From Bradyrhizobium commune (lineage in GTDB: Bacteria > Pseudomonadota > Alphaproteobacteria > Rhizobiales > Xanthobacteraceae): DNA of 64,000 nt. The notes under the pieces were generated by a model that saw nothing but the letters and a program-made list of their open reading frames with translations, made no database searches and was not told where the DNA came from. Shown piece after piece: positions 1 to 9,120 of this stretch. How positions within the stretch are numbered: the first letter of the stretch is position 1; each line of letters starts with the position of its first letter. Where the stretch lies: assembly GCF_015624505.1 (NCBI RefSeq), contig NZ_CP061379.1, positions 3,906,001 to 3,970,000 on the forward strand, given 5' to 3'. The translations under genes and the position numbers were made by a program.

Positions 1-1170
1 CAACGCACCGGAGTTGTCCTCGTCGCAGCCGGACGCGGCCTGCGCGCGGGCGCCGGTGGGCCGAAGCAGTATCGGACGATCGGCGGCGTGCCTGTGATCT
101 TCCGCGCCATGGAGGCCTTCAGTCGTCATCCGGAGGTATCAGCCATACAGCCCGTCGTGAACCCCGACGACAGCGCCATGTTCACGGCCGCGGTCGCAGG
201 CCTCAAGCACGAGCCGCCGACGAGCGGCGGCGCGACGCGGCAGGCTTCGGTGCTCGCGGGTCTCGAAGCGCTTGCGAAGCACGAGCCGGACATCGTGCTG
301 ATCCACGATGCCGCGCGGCCCTTCGTCTCGGCGGGCGTGATCTCGCGCGCGATCGAAGCGGCAGGCCGTACCGGTGCCGCGATCCCGGCCGTTGCTGTCA
401 CCGATACCATCAAGATCACCGGCGAGAATGGCGACGTCGAAGGCACGCCGGACCGCACCCGCCTGCGAATCGCGCAGACGCCGCAATCGTTTCGTTTCGA
501 TGTCATCCTCGAAGCGCATCGTCGCGCCGCAAAGGACGGACGCAGCGATTTCACCGATGATGCCGCGATCGCTGAATGGGCGGGATTGACGGTTGCGACC
601 TTTGAAGGCGATGTTGCCAATATGAAGCTCACCACTCCCGAAGATTTCGTGCGCGAGGAAGCGCGGCTTGCGAGCCTGCTCGGCGACATCAGGACCGGCA
701 CCGGCTATGACGTGCATGCCTTCGGCGAGGGCGACCACGTCATGATCTGCGGCGTGCGCGTGCCGCACAGCAAGGGCTTCCTGGCGCATTCCGACGGCGA
801 TGTCGGCCTGCATGCACTGGTGGATGCCATCCTCGGCGCGCTCGCCGACGGCGACATCGGTTCACACTTCCCGCCAAGCGATGCGAAGTGGAAGGGCGCC
901 TCCTCCGACCAGTTCTTGAAGTATGCCATCGACCGCGTCACCCAGCGTGGCGGCCGCGTCGCCAATCTGGAAGTGACCATGATCTGCGAGCGGCCGAAGA
1001 TCGGCCCGTTGCGCGACACCATGCGCGCGCGCATCGCCGAGATCTCCGGCGTCGACATCTCGCGCGTCGCGGTGAAGGCCACGACCAGCGAGCGGCTCGG
1101 CTTCACCGGCCGCGAGGAAGGCATCGCGGCCACCGCGAGCGCCACCATCCGTCTCCCCTGGAGCATCTAG
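1..1170 (+). CDS. ispDF: Bifunctional IspD/IspF enzyme of the MEP isoprenoid pathway, 5' end outside window
   Basis: The protein makes two steps of non-mevalonate isoprenoid synthesis: CTP:methylerythritol cytidylyltransferase (IspD) and 2C-methyl-erythritol 2,4-cyclodiphosphate synthase (IspF). The frame is open from the first base, and the first visible residues already hold the IspD nucleotide-binding motif (AAGRGLRAG followed by PKQY), so only a few N-terminal residues are missing. DAARPF, typical of IspD, lies near codon 105. From about codon 233 the IspF domain starts with [13 protein letters not shown], which carries the metal-binding Asp and His, followed by [15 protein letters not shown]. 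Fusion of the two enzymes is usual in Alphaproteobacteria. It ends three bases before the next gene, so the two are probably co-transcribed. A GTG at 88 is an internal codon, not the start. Confidence in function is high. Confidence 0.96.
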   Translation, partial: QRTGVVLVAAGRGLRAGAGGPKQYRTIGGVPVIFRAMEAFSRHPEVSAIQPVVNPDDSAMFTAAVAGLKHEPPTSGGATRQASVLAGLEALAKHEPDIVLIHDAARPFVSAGVISRAIEAAGRTGAAIPAVAVTDTIKITGENGDVEGTPDRTRLRIAQTPQSFRFDVILEAHRRAAKDGRSDFTDDAAIAEWAGLTVATFEGDVANMKLTTPEDFVREEARLASLLGDIRTGTGYDVHAFGEGDHVMICGVRVPHSKGFLAHSDGDVGLHALVDAILGALADGDIGSHFPPSDAKWKGASSDQFLKYAIDRVTQRGGRVANLEVTMICERPKIGPLRDTMRARIAEISGVDISRVAVKATTSERLGFTGREEGIAATASATIRLPWSI

Positions 1171-1173
1171 GTC

Positions 1174-1782
1174 ATGGGCGGCAGCGACGCACGCGCCCTC
1201 TCCCGCTCGCTGCTCGACCTGTGCCGGATGCGCAAGCTGACGATCGCGACGGCCGAATCCTGCACCGGCGGCCTCGTCGCCGGCGCGCTGACCGACATCC
1301 CCGGCTCGTCCGATGTGATTGATCGCGGCTTCGTCACCTATTCCAACGACGCCAAGCGCGCGATGCTCGGGGTCGAGGCCTCAACGCTCACCAATTTCGG
1401 CGCCGTCAGCAAGGAGACCGCGACCGCCATGGCGGTCGGTGCGCTCGAGCGCGCCGGCGTCGATCTCGCGGTTGCCATCACCGGCATCGCCGGCCCCGGC
1501 GGCGCCACGCCGGGCAAGCCGGTCGGCCTCGTCCATTTTGCCGCCGCCGCGCGCGACGGCCGCATCATCCATCGTGAGCAGCGTTTTGGCGCGATCGGCC
1601 GCAGCGCCGTGCGCGCGCGCTCCGTGGTCGAAGCGCTGCGCATGCTGATGGAGCTCGCCCGCGGCCCGCAAGTCGCGACCAAGCCGCGCCGCGCCGCGGC
1701 AAGCCGCCTGCGCCCGCGCGTGACGCGCTCGCCGCGCCGGCATGCGGTGAAGCGCCGCCCGCCGCGCTCGCCGCGGGCATAA
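1174..1782 (+). CDS. pncC: CinA C-terminal-type nicotinamide-nucleotide amidohydrolase with basic tail
   Basis: Stand-alone CinA C-terminal domain enzymes (PncC) deamidate nicotinamide mononucleotide to nicotinate mononucleotide in pyridine nucleotide recycling. The motif TAESCTGGLVA near residue 27 contains the nucleophilic Ser region, and ITGIAGPGGATPGKPVG near residue 105 is the second family signature. The ATG lies 3 bases after the ispDF stop, which suggests a shared transcript. The enzyme domain ends near residue 160. The last 40 residues are a low-complexity Arg/Pro/Ala/Ser tail that the usual ~165-residue family members lack; it may be a GC-rich extension after loss of an earlier stop codon, or a nucleic-acid or membrane-binding tail. 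Function confident, role of tail unknown. Confidence 0.92.
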   Translation: MGGSDARALSRSLLDLCRMRKLTIATAESCTGGLVAGALTDIPGSSDVIDRGFVTYSNDAKRAMLGVEASTLTNFGAVSKETATAMAVGALERAGVDLAVAITGIAGPGGATPGKPVGLVHFAAAARDGRIIHREQRFGAIGRSAVRARSVVEALRMLMELARGPQVATKPRRAAASRLRPRVTRSPRRHAVKRRPPRSPRA

Positions 1783-1790
1783 AGCGCCAA

Positions 1791-1970
1791 CTACTGTCCC
1801 GCCCGCTCGATCCGGCGCATGACGGGGAGCTTTTGCTCAATCGCCTTGGCAAGCACCGTCCCTGTGGTCCGACCAAGCTCCTTCGCGATCACCGCAATCG
1901 GCTTGGTTCCTGCGAGCTTCTTGAGCCTGGTAAGGTCTTCCTCGCTCCATGATTGCTTCCAGCGCGCCAT
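1791..1970 (-). CDS. Small helix-turn-helix-like protein, 59 residues
   Basis: An ATG at 1970 opens a 59-codon frame ending in TAG at 1791-1793. The product starts MARWKQSWSEEDLTRLKKLA and continues with KPIAVIAKELGRTTGTVLAKA. The pattern W-S-x-E-E-D followed by a helix, then an IAxELGRTxGTV recognition-helix-like segment, resembles small SANT/Myb-like or sigma-type HTH proteins that are common in Bradyrhizobium. It is convergent with pncC and its stop lies 8 bases from the pncC stop. No clear Shine-Dalgarno sequence is visible. I take it as a probable DNA-binding protein of unknown target. Confidence 0.6.
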   Translation of the reverse strand: MARWKQSWSEEDLTRLKKLAGTKPIAVIAKELGRTTGTVLAKAIEQKLPVMRRIERAGQ

Positions 1971-2191
1971 GATCCCTGGTCCCGCTCAACACGCCCCGCA
2001 CCCGGCTCGTACTGTAGTCGAGCGGCGACGACATGCGGCCGCGTCAGGTGTCGCGCACACGGCAAGGGGTGTTCCGTCAGTCCGGCGCTTTTTGGCACAA
2101 ACTGCACTTGTTATGACTTGAGATGCCGAGCTCGAATTATGGTTTCGTGGGCCGAGTTGCCAGGATCGGCAGCCACAATCCGTTGCATTGC

Positions 2192-2763
2192 CGTCGGGCA
2201 AAACACCCAATTGGCGGGTCAATTCGCGCGCGCAAAGATATTCCACTTTACCGAATTTCTGATTTGCAGTAGAACGTCACCACCTCATCCCGGTCAGAGG
2301 GGCGTATCGCGATCGTCACGAAACGCGGGGTGAGCGGCGGTGGACGCATGTCACATCGGCGCGAAAGGCATCGCAGGGCGGGCAACCGTGAGCGAGAACC
2401 GGCGCGCACACGACCGGTGTGATTGCGTACGGCAAAACCGTGTCGTCCTGGCGCCCGGGGTCTGTGCGCCAAGTCTTGTGGTGATGTCGGCGGCCCGACC
2501 GGGCGCGCGCATCAGTCATCTGCAAGGCGACGGGGGCAATAGTGCATCGCTCCCCGGGGAGAACTCGGCATAAGCCGTCAAACCACTGCGCAGGGAAGGC
2601 CGTGTGTTGGGCTTCACCTGTATGCCGCTGTGCAGCCTCTTGTAGCGCAACTTCGCACAGTGGACCGCGGGTGCCAGCCGGCACCCGGCCTTCCCTGCGC
2701 CCTCTGACAAAAGAGGGCGGCACGACCAAGCAAAGCTCGGGCGAAATGCGCCGCGAGGATGCG
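2192..2763 (-). repeat. Dispersed intergenic repeat, copy 1, inverted relative to copy 2 at 16730-17302
   Basis: Reading the minus strand from about 2763 to 2192 gives nearly the same sequence as the plus strand from 16730 to 17302. Differences in the central 480 bases are a handful of substitutions and single-base indels. Landmarks shared by both copies are a hairpin CGGGTGCC-GGCT-GGCACCCG, the palindrome CTCCCCGGGGAG, and the end TTTTGCCCGACG. Translations in several frames give peptides (for example PLLSEGAGKAGCRLAPAVHC) that I recall as frequently annotated hypothetical proteins in Bradyrhizobium genomes. No frame is consistently protected between the copies, so I treat it as a non-coding repeat. 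The flanks 1971-2191 and 2764-2841 hold nothing I can name. Confidence 0.85.
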
Positions 2764-2841
2764 GCGTCATGCTCGCTTTTCAAATTGCACGCAGCAGAAT
2801 ACGCCTCGCAGCCGCCGGACGTGGTGAAGGCAGTGGATTGA

Positions 2842-3324
2842 TTACGACGACGCCAGCTTCGGCCGGCCGTAAATCGCATCTGCCCGCTTCTCGAACGCGG
2901 CGGAGAAGCGCGCGAAGGCTGCATCGAACATCGAGCCCATCAGCATCGCCAGCATGCGGCTCTTGAATTCATAGGCGAGGAAGAAACCGACATCGCAGAC
3001 GTCGTTACCCTCTTGCTCGCCTTTGGGCTCGAACGTCCAGCGATTTTCCAGATTGCTGAACGGGCCTTGCAGATATTCGACCAGGATTTTCAGATTGGCG
3101 CGGTCGAGCGTCACCCGGCTGGTGAAGGTTTCCCTGACCAGCTTGAACGACACCGTCATGTCGGCGACCAGTACCTCGGTGCCATCGGGCTTCGCCACGC
3201 GCTGGCGGATCCTGAGCGCACTGCACAGCGGTACGAATTCCGGATAGCGCTCGACATCAGCGACCAGATCAAACATCTCGGATGCGCTGTGAGTGACACG
3301 GCGCTTGCTCGAAAATTTAGGCAT
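2842..3324 (-). CDS. COQ10/RatA-like START-domain protein
   Basis: The 160-residue product is a polyketide-cyclase/START-domain protein of the COQ10/RatA group. These bind a lipid such as ubiquinone and support its delivery to the respiratory chain; the ribosome-binding RatA toxin of E. coli is a relative. The N-terminal pattern SASEMFDLVADVERYPEFVPLC is the family signature, and the end AAFARFSAAFEKRA is also typical. It starts 6 bases after the lipA stop, so it is the second gene of a lipA transcript, a pairing I know from other Alphaproteobacteria. A ubiquinone role is more likely than a toxin role because no antitoxin partner is adjacent. Confidence 0.88.
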   Translation of the reverse strand: MPKFSSKRRVTHSASEMFDLVADVERYPEFVPLCSALRIRQRVAKPDGTEVLVADMTVSFKLVRETFTSRVTLDRANLKILVEYLQGPFSNLENRWTFEPKGEQEGNDVCDVGFFLAYEFKSRMLAMLMGSMFDAAFARFSAAFEKRADAIYGRPKLASS

Positions 3325-3330
3325 ATCGGT

Positions 3331-4287
3331 TCAGCGCGCGGTCGCGGCCCGCGCGGCCTTCAGTCTGGCAAAATCCTCGCCGGCATGATGCGACGAGCGA
3401 GTCAGCGGGCTCGCCGACACCATCAAAAATCCCTTGGTGTAGGCGACCTTTTCGTAGGACGAAAACTCGTCCGGCGGCACGTAGCGCATCACGGCGTGAT
3501 GCTTGCGGGTCGGCTGGAGGTATTGGCCGATGGTCAGGAAATCGACGTCGCCCGAACGCAGATCGTCCATCACCTGGAGCACCTCGTGGCGCTCCTCGCC
3601 GAGGCCCACCATGATGCCCGACTTGGTGAAGATGGTGGGATCGAGCTCCTTGACCCGCTGCAACAGCCGGATCGAGTGGAAGTAGCGCGCGCCCGGCCGC
3701 ACGGTCAGATAGCGCGACGGCACGGTCTCGAGGTTGTGGTTGAAGACGTCGGGCTTTGCCGCGACGACCACCTCCAGCGCCCCCTCCTTGCGCAAAAAGT
3801 CCGGCGTCAGGATCTCGATCGTGGTCGACGGGCACGCGGCGCGGATCGCGCGGATGGTCTCTGCAAAATGCTCGGCGCCGCCGTCGGCGAGATCGTCGCG
3901 GTCGACCGAGGTGATGACGACGTGGGCGAGACCGAGCTTGGCGACGGCCTCGGCGACGTTCTGCGGCTCGGCCGCGTCCAGCGCGTTGGGCAGCCCGGTC
4001 TTGACGTTGCAAAAGGCGCAGGCGCGGGTGCAGGTGTCACCCATGATCATGAAGGTCGCGTGCTTCTTGTCCCAGCACTCGCCGATATTCGGGCAGCCCG
4101 CCTCCTCGCACACCGTGTGCAGGCCGTTGGCGCGCACGATGTTGCGGGTGTCGGCATAGCCGCGGGTGTTGGGCGCGCGCACGCGGATCCAGTCCGGCTT
4201 CGGCGGCGAAGCGGAATCGGGCCGATTCACCTTTTCGGGGTGGCGCGGGCGCAACGGGTTCGTGATGGTATCGACAATAACGACCAT
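3331..4287 (-). CDS. lipA: Lipoyl synthase
   Basis: LipA is the radical-SAM enzyme that inserts two sulfurs into protein-bound octanoate to make lipoyl groups on 2-oxoacid dehydrogenases and the glycine cleavage H protein. Of 318 residues, Cys60, Cys65 and Cys71 ([12 protein letters not shown]) are the auxiliary-cluster ligands. Cys86, Cys90 and Cys93 (CTRACAFC) are the radical-SAM CxxxCxxC ligands. The C-terminal RSSHHAGE motif contains the Ser that ligates the auxiliary cluster. The length is normal. The ATG at 4287 is divergent from the glycosylase gene at 4418, so the 130 bases between should carry two promoters. Confidence 0.97.
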   Translation of the reverse strand: MVVIVDTITNPLRPRHPEKVNRPDSASPPKPDWIRVRAPNTRGYADTRNIVRANGLHTVCEEAGCPNIGECWDKKHATFMIMGDTCTRACAFCNVKTGLPNALDAAEPQNVAEAVAKLGLAHVVITSVDRDDLADGGAEHFAETIRAIRAACPSTTIEILTPDFLRKEGALEVVVAAKPDVFNHNLETVPSRYLTVRPGARYFHSIRLLQRVKELDPTIFTKSGIMVGLGEERHEVLQVMDDLRSGDVDFLTIGQYLQPTRKHHAVMRYVPPDEFSSYEKVAYTKGFLMVSASPLTRSSHHAGEDFARLKAARAATAR

Positions 4288-4417
4288 GATCTGTCCGGTC
4301 TGTTCAGGTCCTACCTAGTCGGTCTGGCTGCCTGCCGCAACCCGGCTCGCCCCGCTTCAGGGAACATGGCAGATATGGGCAATATCCTGCTCTGTTCTCA
4401 GGCGATTCTCACCTCGA

Positions 4418-5020
4418 ATGGCTCCAGCTTCGAAGACTTCCACACCGCGGCTTGGCAAACGGCTCAAGCGCGACTTTTTCGGCCGCGGCGTCCGCGAGGT
4501 CGCTCCCGACCTGATTGGTGCGACCATGCTGGTCGACGGCGTCGGCGGGATCATCGTCGAGGTCGAGGCCTATCATCATACCGAGCCGGCGGCGCACTCC
4601 TACAATGGCCCGACGCCGCGGAACCAGATCATGTTTGGCCCGCCCGGTTACGTCTATGTCTACCGCTCCTACGGCATCCACTGGTGCATCAATTTCGTCT
4701 GCGAGGAGGAAGGCTCGGCAGCCGCCGTGCTGATCCGCGCGCTGGAGCCGACCCACAGCTTGGCCGCGATGCGCCGACGCCGCCACGCGGTCGATGTGCA
4801 CGCGCTGTGCTCGGGCCCCGGCAAGCTGACGGAAGCGCTCGGCATCACCATCGCGCACAACACCCTGCCGCTCGATCGCGCGCCGTTCGCGCTGCATGCG
4901 CGGACGGAGGATGTCGAGGTCGCAACTGGCATCCGCATCGGCATCACCAAGGCGGTCGAGCTGCCCTGGCGCTATGGCGTCAGGGGCTCGAAATTTCTGA
5001 GCAAGCCGTTTCCGAAATAG
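4418..5020 (+). CDS. DNA-3-methyladenine glycosylase, AAG/MPG family
   Basis: The enzyme removes alkylated purines such as 3-methyladenine and hypoxanthine, starting base-excision repair. The 200-residue product has [20 protein letters not shown] with the candidate catalytic Glu50, then [19 protein letters not shown], the hairpin that inserts into DNA, and [12 protein letters not shown]. All are hallmarks of the eukaryotic-type AAG fold, not AlkA. The gene is alone on the plus strand. It ends 2 bases before the end of valS, so the two are tightly convergent. Confidence 0.95.
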   Translation: MAPASKTSTPRLGKRLKRDFFGRGVREVAPDLIGATMLVDGVGGIIVEVEAYHHTEPAAHSYNGPTPRNQIMFGPPGYVYVYRSYGIHWCINFVCEEEGSAAAVLIRALEPTHSLAAMRRRRHAVDVHALCSGPGKLTEALGITIAHNTLPLDRAPFALHARTEDVEVATGIRIGITKAVELPWRYGVRGSKFLSKPFPK

Positions 5021-5022
5021 GC

Positions 5023-7899
5023 TTACGACGCCTGTTTCAGCCGCTCCAGCGCCTCCAGCAGCTTGGCCTTGCGCGCCAGCGCCGCCTCGCGCTTCTCGCG
5101 CTCCTCCTCGACGACCTCCTCGGCCGCGTTGGCGACGAACTTCTCGTTCGCGAGCTTGGACTCGGCGCGCTTGATGTCGGCGTCGGCCTTCGTGATCTCC
5201 TTGTCGAGACGCGTGCGCTCGGCGGCGAAATCGACCACGCCCTTCAGCGGCAGCGCGGCGACCTCGCCGCGAACGAGCAGCTGAACCGCGCCGTCGGGCG
5301 AGCGGTCGGCAAAGGAGATGTCCGACAGCCGCGCCATGCGCTTGATGACGTCGGTCCAGCGCGGCGCGCGCTCCTTCGTCTCGGCCGAGGCGCCGGCGAG
5401 CACCAGCGCCGTCAGGGTCGCCGGCGCAATGTTCATCTCGGCGCGCACCGAGCGGATCTGCGTGATCAGGTCGATCACCCAGCCGATCTCGGCTTCCGCC
5501 TTGGGATCCGTGAAATCGGCATGGTCGAAGATCGGCATCACCAGTGCCGGCGAGATCAGCGGATCGGTTGGCCCCGCCGCTGCGGCCAGCATCGCGAGTT
5601 GCTCGGGCGTCGGCCCCTCCGGCTTCAGCGGCCACGGCGCGAGGGCGAGCAGGCCATCGCGTTTGGCCGTCACCTCCCACAGCTCTTCGGTGATGAAGGG
5701 CATGAACGGGTGCAGCAACTTCAGGCTCTCGTCGCGCGCCCAGGCGACCATGGCGCGGGTCTCGGCCCGCAGCGGACCGTCGGCGCCACCGAGCGCAGGC
5801 TTTGCAAGTTCGACATACCAATCGCAATAGACGTTCAGGACGAACCGATACATCGCGCCGGCCGCATCGTTGAAGCTGTGAGCCTCAAGTGCCTCCGTCA
5901 CCTCGCGCGTCGCCTCCGCGGTCTTGTGCGCGATCCAGCGGTTCAACGGCTCCTTCGCCTTCGCCGGCTCGAAGCCTTCGGGCACGACGCAATCGTTCAT
6001 CTCCGCGAAGCGGCAGGAATTCCAGAGCTTGGTCGCGAAATTGCGATTGATTTCGACAAGTTGCGACGACAGCTTGATGTCGTGCGTGTGAGCCGCCTCG
6101 CGCGCCAAGGCAAAGCGGAGAGCGTCAGCACCGAATTCGTCGATGAGGTTGAGCGGATCGATGACGTTGCCTTTCGACTTCGACATCTTGGCGCCCTTCT
6201 CGTCGCGAACGAGACGGTGAATATAGACGGTCGAAAACGGCGCCTCCTTCATGAAGTGAAGGCCCATCATCATCATGCGCGCGACCCAGAAGAAGATGAT
6301 GTCCCAGCCCGTGACCAGCACGTTGGTCGGGTAGTAGCGCTTCACCTCGGGCGTGTGGTCGGGCCAGCCGAGCGTGGAGAACGGCCACAGCGCCGAGGAG
6401 AACCAGGTGTCGAGAACGTCTTCATCACGCGTGATGAAGCCCTCGCGCTTGTTGCGGTCGAGCGCCATCTCGCGGCCCTGCTCGACCGTGATCACTTCCT
6501 GCTCGACGTAATAGCCGAGCGCGTGGCTGACAGCCTCCTCCTCGGTCTCGGCGACGAACACCTTGCCGTCGGGCCCGTACCAGGCCGGGATCTGATGGCC
6601 CCACCAGAGCTGGCGGGAGATGCACCAGGGCTGGATGTTCTCCATCCACTCGAAATAGGTCTTTTCCCAGTTCTTCGGCACGAAATTCGTGTCGCCCAAA
6701 CGCACCGCCGCGATCGCGGGCTTCGCGAGTGTCTTGGCGTCGACGTACCACTGGTCGGTGAGATACGGCTCGATGACGGTGTTCGAGCGGTCGCCGTGCG
6801 GCACCATGTGGGTGTGCGGCTCGACCCGCTCGACGAAGCCGAAATTCTCCAGCCGTTCGACGATACGCTTGCGCGCAGCGAAGCGATCGACGTTGTGGAA
6901 TTCCTCAGCAAATCGCGCGGCGCCTTCGGGCAGGTCGCGCAGGTAGTCCTCGTTGTCGAGGAGATCGAGGCAGCCTTCCTTGTCGAGCACGCTGATCCGG
7001 CGCAGGCCGTGGCGATTGCCGACCTCGAAATCGTTGAAATCGTGCGCCGGCGTCACCTTGACCGCGCCGGAGCCCTTCTCCGGATCGGAGTATTCGTCGG
7101 CGACGATCTTAATCTTGCGGCCGACCAGCGGCAGGATGATGTTCTTGCCGACGAGCTTCCGATAGCGCTCGTCGTCGGGATGCACGGCGACGCCGGTATC
7201 GCCGAGCATGGTCTCGGGCCGCGTCGTGGCAACGACGATGAAGCTCGCGGGATCCTCAGGGCTGAATGTCTTGCCCTCGATCGGATAGCGCAGATACCAG
7301 AGGCTGCCCCTGACCTCGGTCTGCTGCACCTCGAGATCAGAGATCGCAGTGAGCAGCTTGGTGTCCCAGTTCACCAGCCGCTTGTCCTTGTAGATCAGGC
7401 CGTCGCGATGCAGCTCGACGAACACCTTGACGACGGCCTTGGACAGGCCCTCGTCCATGGTGAAGCGCTCGCGCGACCAGTCGCAGGAGGCGCCGAGGCG
7501 CTTGAGCTGGTTGATGATGGTGTCGCCGCTTTCGGCCTTCCACTGCCAGACCCGCTCCAGAAACTTCTCGCGGCCCATCTCGCGACGGCCGGGTTGCTGG
7601 CGCTCCATCAACTGCCGCTCGACCACCATTTGGGTGGCGATGCCGGCATGATCGGTCCCTGGCTGCCACAACACGTCGCGCCCGCGCATGCGCTCGAACC
7701 GGCACAGGATGTCCTGGAGCGTGTTGTTGAGGGCGTGGCCCATGTGCAGCGAGCCCGTCACGTTCGGCGGCGGGATCACGATGGTAAAGGGCGCGGCGTC
7801 GCGGCGGTCGGGGCGGCCGGCCTTGAAGGCAAGGCTGTCCTCCCACACGACGGACATGCGGGCTTCGATATCGGCGGGCTGGTAGGTTTTCTCGATCAT
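5023..7899 (-). CDS. valS: Valyl-tRNA synthetase
   Basis: Class I aminoacyl-tRNA synthetase charging tRNA-Val. The 958-residue product has the HIGH-type motif PPNVTGSLHMGH (residues 44-55) and KMSKS at residues 571-575. The editing domain lies between them (TTRPETMLGDTGVAVHPDD). The C-terminus from about residue 885 is the tRNA-binding coiled-coil arm rich in Lys and Glu. Length agrees with bacterial ValS. The ATG at 7899 is followed 130 bases upstream by the end of the popZ-like gene. The order tolC, popZ, valS is conserved in Alphaproteobacteria. Confidence 0.98.
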   Translation of the reverse strand: MIEKTYQPADIEARMSVVWEDSLAFKAGRPDRRDAAPFTIVIPPPNVTGSLHMGHALNNTLQDILCRFERMRGRDVLWQPGTDHAGIATQMVVERQLMERQQPGRREMGREKFLERVWQWKAESGDTIINQLKRLGASCDWSRERFTMDEGLSKAVVKVFVELHRDGLIYKDKRLVNWDTKLLTAISDLEVQQTEVRGSLWYLRYPIEGKTFSPEDPASFIVVATTRPETMLGDTGVAVHPDDERYRKLVGKNIILPLVGRKIKIVADEYSDPEKGSGAVKVTPAHDFNDFEVGNRHGLRRISVLDKEGCLDLLDNEDYLRDLPEGAARFAEEFHNVDRFAARKRIVERLENFGFVERVEPHTHMVPHGDRSNTVIEPYLTDQWYVDAKTLAKPAIAAVRLGDTNFVPKNWEKTYFEWMENIQPWCISRQLWWGHQIPAWYGPDGKVFVAETEEEAVSHALGYYVEQEVITVEQGREMALDRNKREGFITRDEDVLDTWFSSALWPFSTLGWPDHTPEVKRYYPTNVLVTGWDIIFFWVARMMMMGLHFMKEAPFSTVYIHRLVRDEKGAKMSKSKGNVIDPLNLIDEFGADALRFALAREAAHTHDIKLSSQLVEINRNFATKLWNSCRFAEMNDCVVPEGFEPAKAKEPLNRWIAHKTAEATREVTEALEAHSFNDAAGAMYRFVLNVYCDWYVELAKPALGGADGPLRAETRAMVAWARDESLKLLHPFMPFITEELWEVTAKRDGLLALAPWPLKPEGPTPEQLAMLAAAAGPTDPLISPALVMPIFDHADFTDPKAEAEIGWVIDLITQIRSVRAEMNIAPATLTALVLAGASAETKERAPRWTDVIKRMARLSDISFADRSPDGAVQLLVRGEVAALPLKGVVDFAAERTRLDKEITKADADIKRAESKLANEKFVANAAEEVVEEEREKREAALARKAKLLEALERLKQAS

Positions 7900-8030
7900 G
7901 GGGCTGCTAGAAAGCCGCGCGCGGGGCTCAAGTCAACGGAAAGCTCAGCGGCAACACGGCTTCCCGGCCCCGGCGGCGGGCCGAATATGACGCCAGAGCA
8001 GGGCTTTATCAGGGCCATGCGGCCCATGCC

Positions 8031-8816
8031 TCACCTGCCGCCGCGCGAGACCCGCTCGATTTCGGCCTTCACGATGCGTTCAACAAGGCCCGGCAGATTG
8101 TCATCGAGCCAGGATTTCAGCATCGGGCGCAGCATCTCCTTGACCAGGTCCTCCAGCGTCCGCGCATTGCTGCTGAGCACCGTATGGGCCAGGGAGTTGA
8201 AGGCAGACTCGACGGCAGAGACCGTCGACTGCGCCAGGATCGGCTGCTGTGACGGCAGCGGCGGCGCGTCGAAGTCCACCGGCGCGTATGACGGCGGCGG
8301 CACCGGACGCGGAGCTGGCCCCGATTCGGCGAATTCGAGATCGTCACGCGGCTCGACCCTGCGGAAGCTCGGCGGCGGCGGAGGCGCCGTCGGCTCCGGG
8401 TCCATCGCCATCTCGTCGGTCAGCTCAAGGACGTCGGGTTCAGGCTCGGGCTCGGGCTCGGGCTCAGGCGCGCGTGCCACAGGCGCAGGCGTTGCCTCGT
8501 CGAGCCCAGCCAGCAGCGCATCGATATCGTCCTGGTTGTTCGGTCCGGCATCTGCCGCCGGCGCCGGCGCGGGCGGCGGCGCAGCGGGCCTGGCGACCGG
8601 CGGCGGCGCAGGCTTCTCGGCGGCAGGCTTTGCCGGCGCAACCTTGGATGGCGGAATGTCGTTCATGGCCTGCGGCTTCGGCGCAGGCGCAGCAGCGGGT
8701 GCGGGCTTGGCGGCCTCGGCCGGCGGCGGCTTGGCCTCGTCGTCGGCAATGATGCGCCGGATCGAGGCCAGAATCTCCTCCATGGAGGGTTCTGTGACCT
8801 TTGCAGGCTGCGTCAT
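8031..8816 (-). CDS. PopZ-like polar organising protein (DUF2497)
   Basis: The 261-residue product has the architecture of PopZ, the pole-organising protein that anchors chromosome origins and regulators at the cell pole in Caulobacter and rhizobia. A conserved N-terminal helix (EPSMEEILASIRRIIADDE) binds clients. A long Pro/Ala/Glu-rich disordered middle, including a run of Pro-Glu dipeptides near residues 115-130, is followed by a C-terminal helical oligomerisation domain (LEDLVKEMLRPMLKSWLDDN). I chose the ATG at 8816 because GGAG sits 6 bases upstream; an ATG at 8828 would add four residues. Position between tolC and valS supports the call. Confidence 0.88.
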   Translation of the reverse strand: MTQPAKVTEPSMEEILASIRRIIADDEAKPPPAEAAKPAPAAAPAPKPQAMNDIPPSKVAPAKPAAEKPAPPPVARPAAPPPAPAPAADAGPNNQDDIDALLAGLDEATPAPVARAPEPEPEPEPEPDVLELTDEMAMDPEPTAPPPPPSFRRVEPRDDLEFAESGPAPRPVPPPSYAPVDFDAPPLPSQQPILAQSTVSAVESAFNSLAHTVLSSNARTLEDLVKEMLRPMLKSWLDDNLPGLVERIVKAEIERVSRGGR

Positions 8817-9073
8817 CTCCGACTCCACATCATCAACGCCCTCGCATGCGTTGTTTTACACCAAGCACGACAGGATTGGCCGGTTCCGGATCGGTGGCCC
8901 GACATTTTCGTCGTGGACAGCCGGACTTGTCCCCAGATCACGGCTCAACGTGCGGCGGTGCGCCCCTGCCCGCGGCACTCAAGCTTACGCACACGACACC
9001 GGGTGCGGGCCGAATCGACCCGCATCTTCTTGGCAAGGCTATGTCAGGGATTTTGACGATTGCAAGCAAAGCG

Positions 9074-9107
9074 CCGGTCGACCTCGGCTGTTTGCGAGGT
9101 CGACCGG
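9074..9107 (-). terminator. Hairpin terminator candidate after tolC
   Basis: A perfect 13-bp stem (CCGGTCGACCTCG at 9074-9086 pairs with 9095-9107) closes an 8-base loop. It starts 14 bases past the tolC stop when read on the minus strand. The following minus-strand bases are only weakly T-rich (CGCTTTGCTT), so termination would rely on the stem. The rest of the 300 bases between tolC and the popZ-like gene shows nothing else I can name. Confidence 0.7.
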
Positions 9108-9120
9108 ACAACTACGGCAA

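Noticed and set aside
2316..2924. Peptide-coding frames within the dispersed repeat (for example PLLSEGAGKAGCRLAPAVHC).
   Set aside because: Indels between the two copies shift every frame, and the same DNA gives different plausible frames. I regard them as spurious products of a non-coding repeat.
8440..8465. Tandem GAGCCC-like repeat in the popZ-like gene.
   Set aside because: It encodes the Pro-Glu run of the disordered middle region expected in PopZ and needs no separate explanation.
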